Part shown: positions 1 to 8,472 of the stretch, piece after piece
How positions within the stretch are numbered: position 1 is the stretch's first letter
Layout: every line of letters starts with the position of its first letter
Assembly (NCBI GenBank): GCA_025359945.1
Contig: JANYDD010000031.1
Coordinates: 124,001 to 188,000 of the forward strand
Reading direction: 5' to 3'
DNA: 64,000 bases
Origin: Bdellovibrio sp.
GTDB taxonomy: Bacteria > Bdellovibrionota > Bdellovibrionia > Bdellovibrionales > Bdellovibrionaceae
The notes under the pieces: generated by a model
What the model was told of the DNA's origin: nothing
Databases searched by the model: none
What the model saw: the letters and a program-made list of their open reading frames with translations, nothing else
Position numbers and translations under genes: made by a program

Positions 1-1
1 T

Positions 2-175
2 CATTTTAAGACTCATCTTGAGAATCATCATACCGGCGGATTGGCTGAAAAAATTGTGGGTCTAGAAAGCTGTGAACATCTGACGGACAATCAAATCCTT
101 GCCAAATCGAGAGCTTTTTTTAAAACTTACGATCTGTTCAATAATCCCATTCGAGCCGCTGAAAAAAGCCGCTAA
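2..175 (+). CDS. C-terminal end of an unidentified protein (5' end outside window)
   Basis: An open frame enters the window at base 2 and stops at TAA 173-175, giving the last 57 residues of a protein that begins upstream. The tail is polar and helical-looking, with a His-rich stretch (ENHHTGG) near its beginning and RAAEKSR at the end. No motif is diagnostic and I do not recognise the family. Roughly 115 bases of AT-rich sequence without a clear hairpin separate it from the next gene. Confidence 0.6.
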   Translation, partial: HFKTHLENHHTGGLAEKIVGLESCEHLTDNQILAKSRAFFKTYDLFNNPIRAAEKSR

Positions 176-291
176 TTCCTTAGAATTTTTTTTTAAAATT
201 AAAGTGACAATGTGGCGGCTAGTCCCCTATCTAGTATTTTGTTTGATAAACACAAATTTGTATACCGTTTAAATTCTATCGCTCTTCGAAA

Positions 292-1449
292 ATGTTAAAG
301 AAGTGCGGGAAGGACTTTTTTTATGAAAACCACTATCAAATGGTAAGCCAAAATTTAGAAGAGCGACTTCGATTTGTTTTGCTAGTGGCCAAAATGGGAG
401 TTTGGGAATGGGACGTTCCAAACAATCACCTGTCCTGGGACGACAATATGTTTGAGCTTTACGGAATCCAGAAAGGTGAGTTCTCGGGCCGGGTCCAGGA
501 TTGGGTCAATTCTTTATTCGCGGAAGACGCGGTAGAGACTCAAAAGAAACTTCAAGAGAGCTTGGAATCGGGACAGATGTTTTCAACCCAGTATCGCATA
601 ATGACACCTGCAGGAGACGTCAGAAATATCGGTGCCCGTGGTTACGTCGAGCGTGACCCCCACGGAGAACCGAATCGTATGATTGGGGTCAACTGGGACG
701 AGACCACTGACTACGAGCAAAAACGAACGATTGAAAATCAAAAAATTAAAATGGTCGAAGCCTCTAGGCTGTCGTCGCTGGGTGAGATCGCCGGCGGCAT
801 CGCGCATGAAATCAACAACCCCTTAACTATTATTTTAGGAACGTCCCAACATCTGCGGAAACTGCATAGTAGAAACGAGCTTGCGCCAGAGGTCTTATTG
901 GAAAAACTTGCAAAAATTGAAAGCACTGCCGACCGCATCGTTCGCATCGTTAAGAGTCTTAAATTTTTTGCTCGCGACGGATCCGAAGATCTCTATTCAC
1001 ATTGTCCGCTCGGTACGATTGTTCATGAAACCTTAGAGCTGTGTCAGGAAAAGATAAAAAACTTTTCGGTCAACCTTAGTGTGGCTTCGATTCCTGATGT
1101 GACGATAGAATGCCGACCCGTACAGATTTCTCAGGTGCTTTTAAACCTTTTAACCAATGCTTTCGACGCCGTTCATGACAGTGAAGAGAAACTGATTATG
1201 ATCGAATTTGAAGTCACTGAAAAATTAGTGCGAATCTTTGTCAAAGATTCAGGGCTTGGAATTCCAAATGCAAATTCTGAAAAAATATTTATTCCGTTTT
1301 TCACAACAAAGGACATTGGCAAAGGCACAGGCCTGGGCCTAAGCCTTTCAAAAGGCATTATTGAATCTCATGGTGGCCGCCTGACCTTTTTAGCAAACCT
1401 TAAAATGACAACTTTTGTGATCGAGCTTCCGAAGGTGCATCACAAATGA
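292..1449 (+). CDS. PAS-domain sensor histidine kinase (soluble)
   Basis: Cytoplasmic two-component sensor kinase of 385 residues with no membrane segment. A PAS fold of the PAS_3 type spans about 27-140 (key residues GVWEWD and ELYGI). A HisKA domain follows with the phospho-acceptor His172 in the motif [11 protein letters not shown]. The HATPase domain carries an N box ([12 protein letters not shown], about 283-295), a G1 box DSGLGIP, an F box FFTTK and a G2 box [10 protein letters not shown]. The C-terminus has no receiver, so the partner regulator is unlinked. An in-frame ATG at 340 (Met17) is an alternative start, because no clear ribosome site precedes ATG 292. The gene ends convergently inside the 3' end of clpB, with a 10-base overlap. 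The class is certain; the signal and the exact start are not. Confidence 0.9.
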   Translation: MLKKCGKDFFYENHYQMVSQNLEERLRFVLLVAKMGVWEWDVPNNHLSWDDNMFELYGIQKGEFSGRVQDWVNSLFAEDAVETQKKLQESLESGQMFSTQYRIMTPAGDVRNIGARGYVERDPHGEPNRMIGVNWDETTDYEQKRTIENQKIKMVEASRLSSLGEIAGGIAHEINNPLTIILGTSQHLRKLHSRNELAPEVLLEKLAKIESTADRIVRIVKSLKFFARDGSEDLYSHCPLGTIVHETLELCQEKIKNFSVNLSVASIPDVTIECRPVQISQVLLNLLTNAFDAVHDSEEKLIMIEFEVTEKLVRIFVKDSGLGIPNANSEKIFIPFFTTKDIGKGTGLGLSLSKGIIESHGGRLTFLANLKMTTFVIELPKVHHK

Positions 1450-4025
1450 AATTCAAAAACTGATTTTTTTGAATTCCAACTAACAACGACGCGATCTCCT
1501 GATTTAAATTTTCCTGAAATCATGTCCTTGGCCAAAGGATTTAGGATTTCGGTCTGAATCAATCGCTTCAGTGGTCGGGCTCCGTAGTGGGGATCGTAGC
1601 CTTTTTGGGCCAATTGACTGAAAACTTCTGGCATGAATATCAATTGAATTCTTTTTTGTTCAAGCCGTTGTACAAGATCCTCAAGTTGAACGCGCACGAT
1701 ATCTTTTATTTGTTCGGCGCCCAAAGACTTAAACAAAACAGTTTCGTCAATACGATTCAAAAATTCCGGACGGAAATGCGCCCGCAAAGTTTCAAAAATT
1801 TGCTTTTCTTTTTCTGCTGAATCTAGGCTTTCATCCAACAAAATATTCGACCCGATATTGGAAGTCATAATCAAAACACAATTTCTAAAATCCACCGTTC
1901 GCCCTTGACCGTCGGTCAAGCGACCTTCGTCCAGAACCTGCAACAAGATATTGAACACATCTGGGTGGGCTTTTTCGATCTCGTCCAGAAGAACTACACT
2001 GTAGGGTCTGCGACGAACAGCTTCGGTTAATTGCCCGCCCTCTTCGTACCCTACATATCCCGGAGGCGCCCCGACCATTCTTGAAACCGAGTGCTTTTCC
2101 ATATACTCACTCATGTCCAATCGAACGATAGATTTCTCGTCGTCAAATAAAAACTGCGCTAGAGTTTTCACCGTTTCAGTTTTACCAACTCCGGTGGGAC
2201 CTAAAAAAAGAAAGGTTCCGATAGGGCGATGGGGATCAGATATTTCTGCTCGAGACCGTCTGATCGTATCGGCCACGATTGTTAATGCAGCGTCTTGCCC
2301 AACCACCCTTTTTTTGAGTTCGTCTTCCATTTTTAAAAGTTTGGTTGTTTCGCTTTCAAGCATTTTTTGCACTGGGATCCCTGTCCATTTAGCGACAACC
2401 TCGGCGATGTCTTCGTTAGTGACTTCTTCTTTCAACAATCGATTTTGAGATTGGGCCGTGTCAGAGTTTTTGAAAACCGATTGCAGTTGTTTTTCAGCTT
2501 CTGGAAGTTTGCCGTATTTGAGTTCTGCGGCTTGGCCTAGGTCGCCGGCGCGTTCTGCTTTTTCAATATCAATTTTAATTTGCTCTAACTTTTGTTTGAT
2601 CGATTTGACCTCGTCAAGGCCACTTTTTTCGGCGCTCCATTGTTCGCGTAAATTTTCAGTTTCCTTGCGCGCTTGAGAAATTTCTATTTCAATTTTTTTT
2701 CGTCGCTCGGTGCTTGCGGCGTCAGTTTCTTTTTTAAGAGCTTCCTGTTCGATGCGAAGTTGCATCAATTTGCGCTCGACCTGGTCGATTTCCTGAGGAA
2801 CGCTGCCAATTTCGATATTCAGCTTACTGGCGGCCTCGTCGATCAAATCAATAGCCTTATCAGGCAAAAATCTTGATGTGATGTAACGCGACGAAAGCTT
2901 CACCGCCGCTATGAGTGCTGAATCCGTAATTCTGACGCCATGGTGGACTTCATATTTTTCCTTAAGGCCGCGCAAAATCGAAATCGCGTCTTCAATAGAA
3001 GGTTCATCGACAAGAATAGTTTGAAACCGTCGTTCTAAAGCCGCATCTTTTTCAATATATTTTTTATATTCATCCAAAGTGGTGGCACCAACGCAGCGAA
3101 GGTCACCCCGAGCCAAACTGGGTTTTAAAATTTGTCCGGCGTCCATGGCGCCTTCTGATTTTCCCGCGCCCACCAAAGTGTGAATCTCGTCGATAAATAA
3201 AATAATTTTTCCATGAGATCCCACGACCTCTTTAATCACAGCCTTCAATCGATCTTCAAACTCGCCTCGGTATTTAGCGCCGGCAATCAATGCGCCCATA
3301 TCCAAGGATAGAATTTTTTTCCTCTTCAAGGATTCTGGAACATCGCTGTTAACTATCCTAAGGGCCAAGCCCTCGGCCAAAGCGGTTTTGCCGACGCCGG
3401 GTTCACCGATCAGCACGGGATTATTTTTTGTTCGTCGAGATAAAACCTGAATCACTCTGCGGATTTCTTCGTCTCGACCAATAACGGGGTCTAGCTTTCC
3501 CTCTGCGGCCAATAAGGTTAGATCTTTAGAGTATTTGTTCAAAACTTCGTATTTGCCCTCGGGATCGTCGTCGGTCACTTTTTGCGATCCCCGAATTTGT
3601 TGAATCGTATTCTCAACCACGGCTAATTTAATTCCCCACTTCGAAAACAAAGCATCGATTTCTGAATCGTGGGCTTTTAAAAAAGCTATTAAAAAATGTT
3701 CTACCGAGACCAGCTGGTCCTGCAAACGAGCGCTTTCTTCTTCTGCAAGATTAAAAATTTTAACCAGGCGATTGCTGGCGTTCACTTTGGAAGATCCCTG
3801 AACCCGAGGCAATCGATCCAAACGCGCCTTCAAATCCGCACTTGCGACATGAGTTGAAACTTTGATCTTTTCAAAAACGCGACTGACTAAGCCTTCGCTT
3901 TGTTGCAGCAAGGTCTGCAGAAGGTGTTCGGGTTCGACAGCCGGATTTTTATGCCGCTCGGCCAATTGCGCGGCCGTCTGCATGGCCTCTTGAGATTTTC
4001 TGGTCATTTTTTCTTGTTCATTCAT
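1440..4025 (-). CDS. clpB: ATP-dependent chaperone ClpB
   Basis: Hsp100 disaggregase that works with DnaK to extract polypeptides from aggregates, in the cytosol. Its 861 residues match the usual length of about 860. Two Clp_N repeats fill about 1-150. The first AAA+ module has a Walker A GEPGVGKT (207-214), followed by the coiled-coil middle domain (about 405-530) that marks ClpB rather than ClpA or ClpC. The second AAA+ module has GPTGVGKT (609-616) and the D2-small domain. The start is ATG 4025; an in-frame ATG at Met7 (4007) is also possible. A TTGACA promoter lies so close to ATG 4025 that the transcript may be leaderless. The gene is monocistronic and convergent with the upstream kinase. 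Confidence 0.97.
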   Translation of the reverse strand: MNEQEKMTRKSQEAMQTAAQLAERHKNPAVEPEHLLQTLLQQSEGLVSRVFEKIKVSTHVASADLKARLDRLPRVQGSSKVNASNRLVKIFNLAEEESARLQDQLVSVEHFLIAFLKAHDSEIDALFSKWGIKLAVVENTIQQIRGSQKVTDDDPEGKYEVLNKYSKDLTLLAAEGKLDPVIGRDEEIRRVIQVLSRRTKNNPVLIGEPGVGKTALAEGLALRIVNSDVPESLKRKKILSLDMGALIAGAKYRGEFEDRLKAVIKEVVGSHGKIILFIDEIHTLVGAGKSEGAMDAGQILKPSLARGDLRCVGATTLDEYKKYIEKDAALERRFQTILVDEPSIEDAISILRGLKEKYEVHHGVRITDSALIAAVKLSSRYITSRFLPDKAIDLIDEAASKLNIEIGSVPQEIDQVERKLMQLRIEQEALKKETDAASTERRKKIEIEISQARKETENLREQWSAEKSGLDEVKSIKQKLEQIKIDIEKAERAGDLGQAAELKYGKLPEAEKQLQSVFKNSDTAQSQNRLLKEEVTNEDIAEVVAKWTGIPVQKMLESETTKLLKMEDELKKRVVGQDAALTIVADTIRRSRAEISDPHRPIGTFLFLGPTGVGKTETVKTLAQFLFDDEKSIVRLDMSEYMEKHSVSRMVGAPPGYVGYEEGGQLTEAVRRRPYSVVLLDEIEKAHPDVFNILLQVLDEGRLTDGQGRTVDFRNCVLIMTSNIGSNILLDESLDSAEKEKQIFETLRAHFRPEFLNRIDETVLFKSLGAEQIKDIVRVQLEDLVQRLEQKRIQLIFMPEVFSQLAQKGYDPHYGARPLKRLIQTEILNPLAKDMISGKFKSGDRVVVSWNSKKSVFEFHL

Positions 4026-4031
4026 GATGTT

Positions 4032-4059
4032 ATTTTGAGTTCTCAGACGGATTTGTCAA
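4032..4059 (-). promoter_or_regulatory. Probable housekeeping-sigma promoter of clpB
   Basis: On the minus strand a perfect -35 box TTGACA (4059-4054) is followed after 16 bases by CAAAAT (4037-4032), which matches TATAAT at four of six positions. The expected transcription start falls on or next to the A of the clpB ATG at 4025. No heat-shock sigma-32 consensus was seen in the short gap. Moderate confidence. Confidence 0.45.
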
Positions 4060-4114
4060 TGCTGCTTCTAGATAAGTTTGACCACTGCTTTGTCTTGAGT
4101 TTAGACCTTCTGCC

Positions 4115-4357
4115 ATGTCGAAAGTGACTAAAACGCCAAAGAGAATCAAACCTTCAATTAAATTTGATGCCGTTAACCCTTCTCAATTTATGAAATACCG
4201 ACTGCCGTATTCTTGCGAGGAATGTTCACACTTTGCCTCGGACCATGCCGTTTGCACCTTGGGTTACGATACAAAGTGGCATTTAAAAGAGTTCCAAAAA
4301 AAATCTTACGAGCTTTCAGGTCGCATGGCCTTGTGCCGATTCCACGAAATTGACTAA
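4115..4357 (+). CDS. Small four-cysteine protein of unknown function
   Basis: An 80-residue basic cytosolic protein whose ATG lies 89 bases from the divergent clpB start. Four cysteines sit in a metal-site arrangement: Cys34-x2-Cys37, Cys47 and Cys74, with His39, His44 and His77 nearby. This suggests a zinc ribbon or small iron-sulfur site. The family is not recognised. A strong hairpin with a T-rich tail follows the stop, which supports this being a real transcription unit. The codons look like those of its neighbours. Confidence 0.65.
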   Translation: MSKVTKTPKRIKPSIKFDAVNPSQFMKYRLPYSCEECSHFASDHAVCTLGYDTKWHLKEFQKKSYELSGRMALCRFHEID

Positions 4358-4361
4358 ACCG

Positions 4362-4391
4362 ATTCCGGGCCTTGGCCGCGGAATTTCTTTT
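4362..4391 (+). terminator. Rho-independent terminator after the four-cysteine gene
   Basis: The arms ATTCCGGGCC and GGCCGCGGAAT pair around a TT loop, with one bulged G, and are followed by the T-rich tail TTCTTTT. It begins four bases after the stop codon at 4357. Confidence 0.65.
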
Positions 4392-4856
4392 ACTTTCGCC
4401 AAAATTTTGCCATCGGAAAATAAGTCTCACCAAAGCTCGACGAGTGTCGGGAAAAAGTATTTTTGACTGGACACCCGTCTTGAAAAACCGCCTGTAGGTC
4501 CAAATTTCTGGATCGTATGAAAGTCTAATTTTTAGTCTTTGGACCCATAACCGGCCTGATGTCCTGTCAACTTCATGGCGCGCCTGTCGAAGAATAAAGC
4601 GTCAGAAGCATGACAAAAAAGAACTAACAGGGATGAAGGATTCACCCGGAGAGAAGCTAGGTCAGCTCTCCGAACAGAAAGAAAGGAGGCCATCAAGGAG
4701 GACTAATTTTGAAAAAAATTGTGGCCAAAAAGTTCTAAGGCTAGGATGCCGCTTCAAAAATCTCGAACGAGACGGATGAGGACTTAAAACACGGAGGAAA
4801 TGATGGATTTAAACAAAGTATAAAAAAACAAAGTTAACAAAAACGAAGGAGTTTTT
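4392..4856 (+). promoter_or_regulatory. Long 5' region of flagellin 1 with short leader ORFs
   Basis: About 465 bases without a conventional gene. Two tiny frames have good Shine-Dalgarno sites. TTG 4709-4738 (nine codons plus stop) follows AAGGAGG. ATG 4800-4823 (seven codons plus stop) follows GGAGG. A FliA-like promoter at 4728-4755 overlaps the first frame. A weaker FliA-like alternative, TCTAATTT-N11-ACCCATAA, lies near 4520-4550. Whether the mini-ORFs are translated is unknown. Confidence 0.4.
4728..4755 (+). promoter_or_regulatory. FliA (sigma-28)-like promoter of flagellin 1
   Basis: AAAAGTTC (4728-4735), a 12-base spacer, then GCCGCTTC (4748-4755). This resembles the enterobacterial sigma-28 pattern TAAAGTTT-N11-GCCGATAA and the better copies in this window at 5758-5784 and 35672-35699. 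It would leave a leader of about 95 bases before the flagellin ATG at 4857. Confidence 0.45.
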
Positions 4857-5690
4857 ATGGGAATGAGGGTAACTACGAATATTGCTGCCTTGAACGCACA
4901 AAGAAATTTGGCGGGCAGTCAACGAATGATTCAGAAGAGCTTTGCGCAGATGTCTTCTGGAAACCGGATCAACATGGCTGCTGATGATGCTGCCGGACTG
5001 GCGATTTCTGAAAGATTGAAATCATCAATCCGATCAACTCGACAAGCTAACCGCAACGCCAACGATGGTATCTCGATGGTGCAAACGGCTGAGGGTGGTT
5101 TGAACGAAATTTCAAACATCATGACTCGACTGAGAGAATTGGGCATCCAAGGGGCATCTGACACTGTCGGTGAAACGGAGCGTGGATTTCTGGATAAAGA
5201 AGTTCAGCAAATGAAATCGGAGATTCAACGGATTTCTGCTGTGACAACTTGGGGTTCGACTAAGCTTTTAGACGGAAATACCCCCTCATTTGATTTTCAG
5301 GTGGGTGTTTACAACAATGCTGAAGAAGATCGAATCGTGTTTAACTCGTCTGAAAACAATGCTCAACTTGATGCTTTGGGTTTAGACGGCCTAGATTACA
5401 CGTCAAGAGAAGGTGCACAAGAGGCCTTGGCACATTTGGATACGGCGCAAACACAAGTCAACGGATATCGAGCCAACTTGGGAGCTTTGCAGAACCGATT
5501 AACTTCAACAACTGATAACTTGTCGGTGTCTGAAGAAAACCAGAGTGCTGCGAATTCTCGAATTCGAGATACAGATGTGGCTCAGGCTTCTTCTGAATCA
5601 ATGAGAAACAATATCTTATTGCAAGCAGGTACTGCGACCTTGGCCCAGGCCAACCAAGTTAACCAATTGGCATTAAAACTGATCGGTTGA
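4857..5690 (+). CDS. fliC: Flagellin 1
   Basis: Filament subunit exported through the flagellar type III apparatus. It has 277 residues, a short flagellin lacking a large variable D2/D3 region. The conserved N-terminal D0/D1 (MRVTTNIAALNAQRN at the start, then SSGNRIN, DDAAGLAIS and NDGISMVQTAEGGL) and C-terminal D1/D0 (NSRIRDTD, then ILLQAGTATLAQANQ) are intact. The start follows GAAGGAG. The gene has its own terminator. It is a paralogue of flagellin 2 on the minus strand near 36 kb, about 31 kb away, and both are the same length. Confidence 0.97.
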   Translation: MGMRVTTNIAALNAQRNLAGSQRMIQKSFAQMSSGNRINMAADDAAGLAISERLKSSIRSTRQANRNANDGISMVQTAEGGLNEISNIMTRLRELGIQGASDTVGETERGFLDKEVQQMKSEIQRISAVTTWGSTKLLDGNTPSFDFQVGVYNNAEEDRIVFNSSENNAQLDALGLDGLDYTSREGAQEALAHLDTAQTQVNGYRANLGALQNRLTSTTDNLSVSEENQSAANSRIRDTDVAQASSESMRNNILLQAGTATLAQANQVNQLALKLIG

Positions 5691-5714
5691 TCATTAATCA
5701 GTCAGCTGAATAGC

Positions 5715-5747
5715 AAGGGAGTTTCAACCTGAAACTCCTTCTTTTTT
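5715..5747 (+). terminator. Terminator of flagellin 1
   Basis: Perfect GGAGTTTC/GAAACTCC pairing with a five-base loop (AACCT) and an extended A-T stem, followed by CTTTTTT. It starts 25 bases after the flagellin stop. Confidence 0.85.
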
Positions 5748-5757
5748 AAAACTAGAC

Positions 5758-5784
5758 TTAAGTTCCTGGCCCTAGTGCCGATCC
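5758..5784 (+). promoter_or_regulatory. FliA (sigma-28)-type promoter before a lipoprotein gene
   Basis: TTAAGTTC (5758-5765), exactly 11 bases, then GCCGATCC (5777-5784). Each box matches the sigma-28 consensus TAAAGTTT-N11-GCCGATAA at six of eight positions, with ideal spacing. The start codon of the lipoprotein at 5810 is 26 bases downstream, leaving a leader of about 18-20 bases that includes CGAGG. The upstream flagellin terminator isolates this unit. Confidence 0.65.
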
Positions 5785-5809
5785 AGGTGGCAACAAAAAG
5801 CGAGGTTCT

Positions 5810-6550
5810 ATGAAAAAACAACTTATTTTTCTAGCCGGATTAGTTTTCACCTTAAGTTCGTGTGCGCCCCAGACTGGATTTAAATCTCAGTCTCAAGAAG
5901 GCGGAACCCAAGCGCCGCCAACAACAACTCCGAGCACAAATCCCTCAGAGCCCCTTGATCAGACTTGGCAAAATATCAGCGACGAAATGACTTCATCTGT
6001 CAGTGGTGGAATTTACGATTCGAAAACTTTGATCGAAATCGACGTCGCCAGACAGGCGGTGGTTTTTGTACTGCCCTTCAGCCAATTTTTATTTCCATTG
6101 CTAAGTGCTGCGGTTTCAACCAAATATCCTGACATTGTGGTTGAAGAAGCGCAACGGGTCAGTGGCGAACTAGCTTGGGCCGTAGTGATTCCGATAAAAT
6201 ATTTTTCGAAGCAATCGCAAGTGGACCAAATCGAAAAGCTTCCGAATGGGGTTGGTAATTTGCCTGGCTTTCCTAAGGGAGAAGCGAAAGGAATTCAGAT
6301 CCAATTTCCGCAGAAAACATCGCATACTCTTTACATTTACTTAACAACTGGAGCCGCAGCGGTGTTTGTTCAGTTCGCAAAACCACAAATCCCATTTGGC
6401 TTAAAGTATCCGATCGTTAACAAAGCACAGACTCGCGTAAACGGATATTTGCAAATTTATCCGAACGTCGGCCAAGTCGGTGGAGTTTATTTGTCGGCTC
6501 AGTTCACAAAGCAGACGCTGATCAAATTAAATCAGATTTTGAAATTTTGA
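5810..6550 (+). CDS. Secreted lipoprotein of unknown function, probable flagellar regulon member
   Basis: A 246-residue protein with a type II signal peptide: a basic start MKKQ, a hydrophobic core and the lipobox LSSC with Cys18. A Thr/Pro/Gln-rich linker (about 25-50) follows, then a folded domain with alternating strands and no recognised motif. It lies directly behind flagellin 1 and has its own FliA-type promoter, so I infer a role in the flagellar envelope, such as the membrane sheath or the basal body. The family itself is unknown. Confidence 0.75.
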   Translation: MKKQLIFLAGLVFTLSSCAPQTGFKSQSQEGGTQAPPTTTPSTNPSEPLDQTWQNISDEMTSSVSGGIYDSKTLIEIDVARQAVVFVLPFSQFLFPLLSAAVSTKYPDIVVEEAQRVSGELAWAVVIPIKYFSKQSQVDQIEKLPNGVGNLPGFPKGEAKGIQIQFPQKTSHTLYIYLTTGAAAVFVQFAKPQIPFGLKYPIVNKAQTRVNGYLQIYPNVGQVGGVYLSAQFTKQTLIKLNQILKF

Positions 6551-6611
6551 TTTACAGAACCTTGGGGATTATCTAGTGTTGTTGCTGTCTGAAACAACCC
6601 CGGGGGGACTT

Positions 6612-7163
6612 ATGGCTAAAAAGGCTTCTAAGAAAAAACAAAAACCGGCAGCTGCCCAAAAAAAAGCTAGCCCAAAAGCTGGTAAAAAAATTAATAAGAA
6701 AATAATCAAGAAAGTCAGTAAGAAGGTCATTAAAAAAGTATCTAAAAAGATCGCCAAAAAAGCGAATAAGAAGCCGGCTAAAAAGTCCGCCAAAAAAGCA
6801 ATGGCGATCGTCAGTAAAAAAGTTGCTAAAACTAAATCAGCCTATGGTCCTAAAAAATCCGGGCAAAAAACGCCGGTTTCAAAAAAAGAAAATTTATTGA
6901 AAGCATCCGTTTTAGGCGGAGCCGCTTTGCTGGGCGGAGCTTTGGCCGCCGACGCCGTCATGGGCGAGCTTGACCAATTTGAAGATGAAATGTCATCGCT
7001 TGAAGATCTAGAAGCTTCAAAAGAAGCCGACGCCGAAAAAGAAGAAGGCTGGGAATCGGCAGAAGATCAAAGCGAAGACTCATTTGAAAAATTAGAAGAC
7101 GAGGATGACGAGGACGATGAGGCCGTTGAAGATCCTGAAGACGGCGAAGAAGGGTACTTTTAA
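6612..7163 (+). CDS. Lysine-rich (histone H1-like) protein with acidic C-terminal tail
   Basis: A 183-residue protein with extreme charge segregation. Residues 1-95 are a polycation made of KKVS, KKIA, KKAN and KKSA repeats like bacterial histone H1 homologues. Residues about 96-117 are a Gly/Ala/Leu hydrophobic segment. Residues 118-183 are a polyanion of Glu and Asp runs. I chose ATG 6612, which follows GGGGGG, over an in-frame TTG 36 bases upstream. Nucleoid binding through the basic half is inferred from resemblance to H1-like tails. The acidic half could shield it or bind basic partners. Low-complexity composition makes homology unreliable. Confidence 0.75.
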   Translation: MAKKASKKKQKPAAAQKKASPKAGKKINKKIIKKVSKKVIKKVSKKIAKKANKKPAKKSAKKAMAIVSKKVAKTKSAYGPKKSGQKTPVSKKENLLKASVLGGAALLGGALAADAVMGELDQFEDEMSSLEDLEASKEADAEKEEGWESAEDQSEDSFEKLEDEDDEDDEAVEDPEDGEEGYF

Positions 7164-7183
7164 GCCACTACCTCGATATTCAA

Positions 7184-7206
7184 AAGGGTGACTTCGCGTC
7201 ACCCTT
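7184..7206. terminator. Bidirectional hairpin terminator
   Basis: Perfect nine-base-pair stem AAGGGTGAC/GTCACCCTT with loop TTCGC. It lies between the convergent lysine-rich protein and sigma-54 activator genes and can serve both. The T-run is short. Confidence 0.7.
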
Positions 7207-7228
7207 CTCACTTAAACTTTTTTGAAAA

Positions 7229-8290
7229 TTATCTCATTGGTTTTGTGTGAATTGCGTATTTGTCAAACTCGCCGTACTGATGAAGTTTGTTATAAAGAGT
7301 TTTTATCGTAATGCCTAAAGACAAAGCCGCCTGAGTTTTATTTCCAGCGAAAAATTCCAAAGCTTTTAAAATATATTTCTTTTCAAGCTCGGCCAACGGT
7401 ACTTCTGGATCGTAGTCTGTCGACAAACTTTGCGCTTCTGGAGACACAATATTTTCTGGTAGATCCGTTGTCATGATTGTATGCCCTTCGGAAAGTATTT
7501 GCATTCGTTCGCAAACGTTTTGAAGCTCACGAATATTTCCTGGCCAATCATATTTTACCAATACCTTCATAGCATCAGAATCTACGTTCCGGCCGCGATT
7601 CAAATAAGTGTTTGATCCCGTCGTTAAAAAATATTGAATCAGAGAAGGGATGTCCTCTTTGCGAGCTCTTAGCGATGGCACTGGCAGCACAATCGTATTG
7701 ATACGGTAGTAAAGATCTTCGCGAAAGCGACCTTCTTTGACTTCTTTGTCTAAGTCCCTATTGGTGGCACAGATTAAGCGAATGTCGACGCGCACGGGGT
7801 CTTTTCCACCGACGCGATAAACTTCACCGTCCTGTAAAAAACGTAAAAGTTTGGCCTGAATGCCTGGGGTTAATTCTCCGACTTCGTCCAGGAACAGCGT
7901 TCCGTTATTTGCCGATTCGGCCAAGCCGATTTTTTTAACATAGGCGCCGGTGAAAGACCCTTTTTCGTGACCGAAAAGTTCGCTCTCTAGCAAATTTTCT
8001 TGAAGGGCGCCGCAGTTGATGGCCACAAAAGGCTTACCTTGCCGGGTGCTTTTATCGTGAATGGTGTGGGCGATCAGTTCTTTACCCGTACCTGATTCGC
8101 CTAAAATCAAAACATTGGCGTTGGACGGCGCCACGCGATCAACCAACTTGAAAAGTTGGTTCATAATTTCAGAATGAAAAATTATTTTTTTAGAATCGAA
8201 GAAAACCGTTTGCGGATTCTGCCAAGTCACCTGCCTGTTGTTCTGGGATCCGGGAAGAACCGTTGTTTCAGTCATTTCGTTTTGACTCAT
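7229..8290 (-). CDS. Sigma-54-dependent transcriptional activator (no receiver domain)
   Basis: Bacterial enhancer-binding protein of 353 residues. A short N-terminal region (about 1-40) replaces the usual receiver. The AAA+ domain has Walker A GESGTGKE (64-71), the sigma-54 contact loop GSFTGA (111-116, a variant of GAFTGA), Walker B GTLFLDEVGEL and an arginine-finger region. A Fis-type helix-turn-helix ends the protein (about 310-345, ALSLGITIKTLYNKL). Like PspF, it lacks a regulatory domain, so control is probably by abundance or a partner protein. A sigma-54 promoter occurs in this window at 31501-31516. Flagellar control is a reasonable guess because of the neighbouring flagellin genes. 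Confidence 0.93.
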   Translation of the reverse strand: MSQNEMTETTVLPGSQNNRQVTWQNPQTVFFDSKKIIFHSEIMNQLFKLVDRVAPSNANVLILGESGTGKELIAHTIHDKSTRQGKPFVAINCGALQENLLESELFGHEKGSFTGAYVKKIGLAESANNGTLFLDEVGELTPGIQAKLLRFLQDGEVYRVGGKDPVRVDIRLICATNRDLDKEVKEGRFREDLYYRINTIVLPVPSLRARKEDIPSLIQYFLTTGSNTYLNRGRNVDSDAMKVLVKYDWPGNIRELQNVCERMQILSEGHTIMTTDLPENIVSPEAQSLSTDYDPEVPLAELEKKYILKALEFFAGNKTQAALSLGITIKTLYNKLHQYGEFDKYAIHTKPMR

Positions 8291-8320
8291 GAGAAACCAC
8301 CTTTCATAATTAATGCGTAG

Positions 8321-8357
8321 CGTTTGACGTAACGCACTATATACGACGCAATATAGT
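8321..8357. promoter_or_regulatory. Paired inverted repeats between activator and xerC/D-like genes
   Basis: An exact ACTATAT/ATATAGT repeat (8336-8342 and 8351-8357, eight-base loop) lies beside an imperfect TGCGTAGCG/CGTAACGCA repeat (about 8323-8336). They sit about 35-65 bases upstream of the activator start, where an operator would be expected. Function is inferred from position only. Confidence 0.35.
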
Positions 8358-8472
8358 TTTTCCAGGTAATCTTTGCAATGGCGTGTAATCTTTCTAAGAC
8401 TGAATAGTAAGATGTGCTTAAAATTTGATCATGTTGACAGGGAATTAGGCTGGAAATGCTGGCGAAGTTCAG

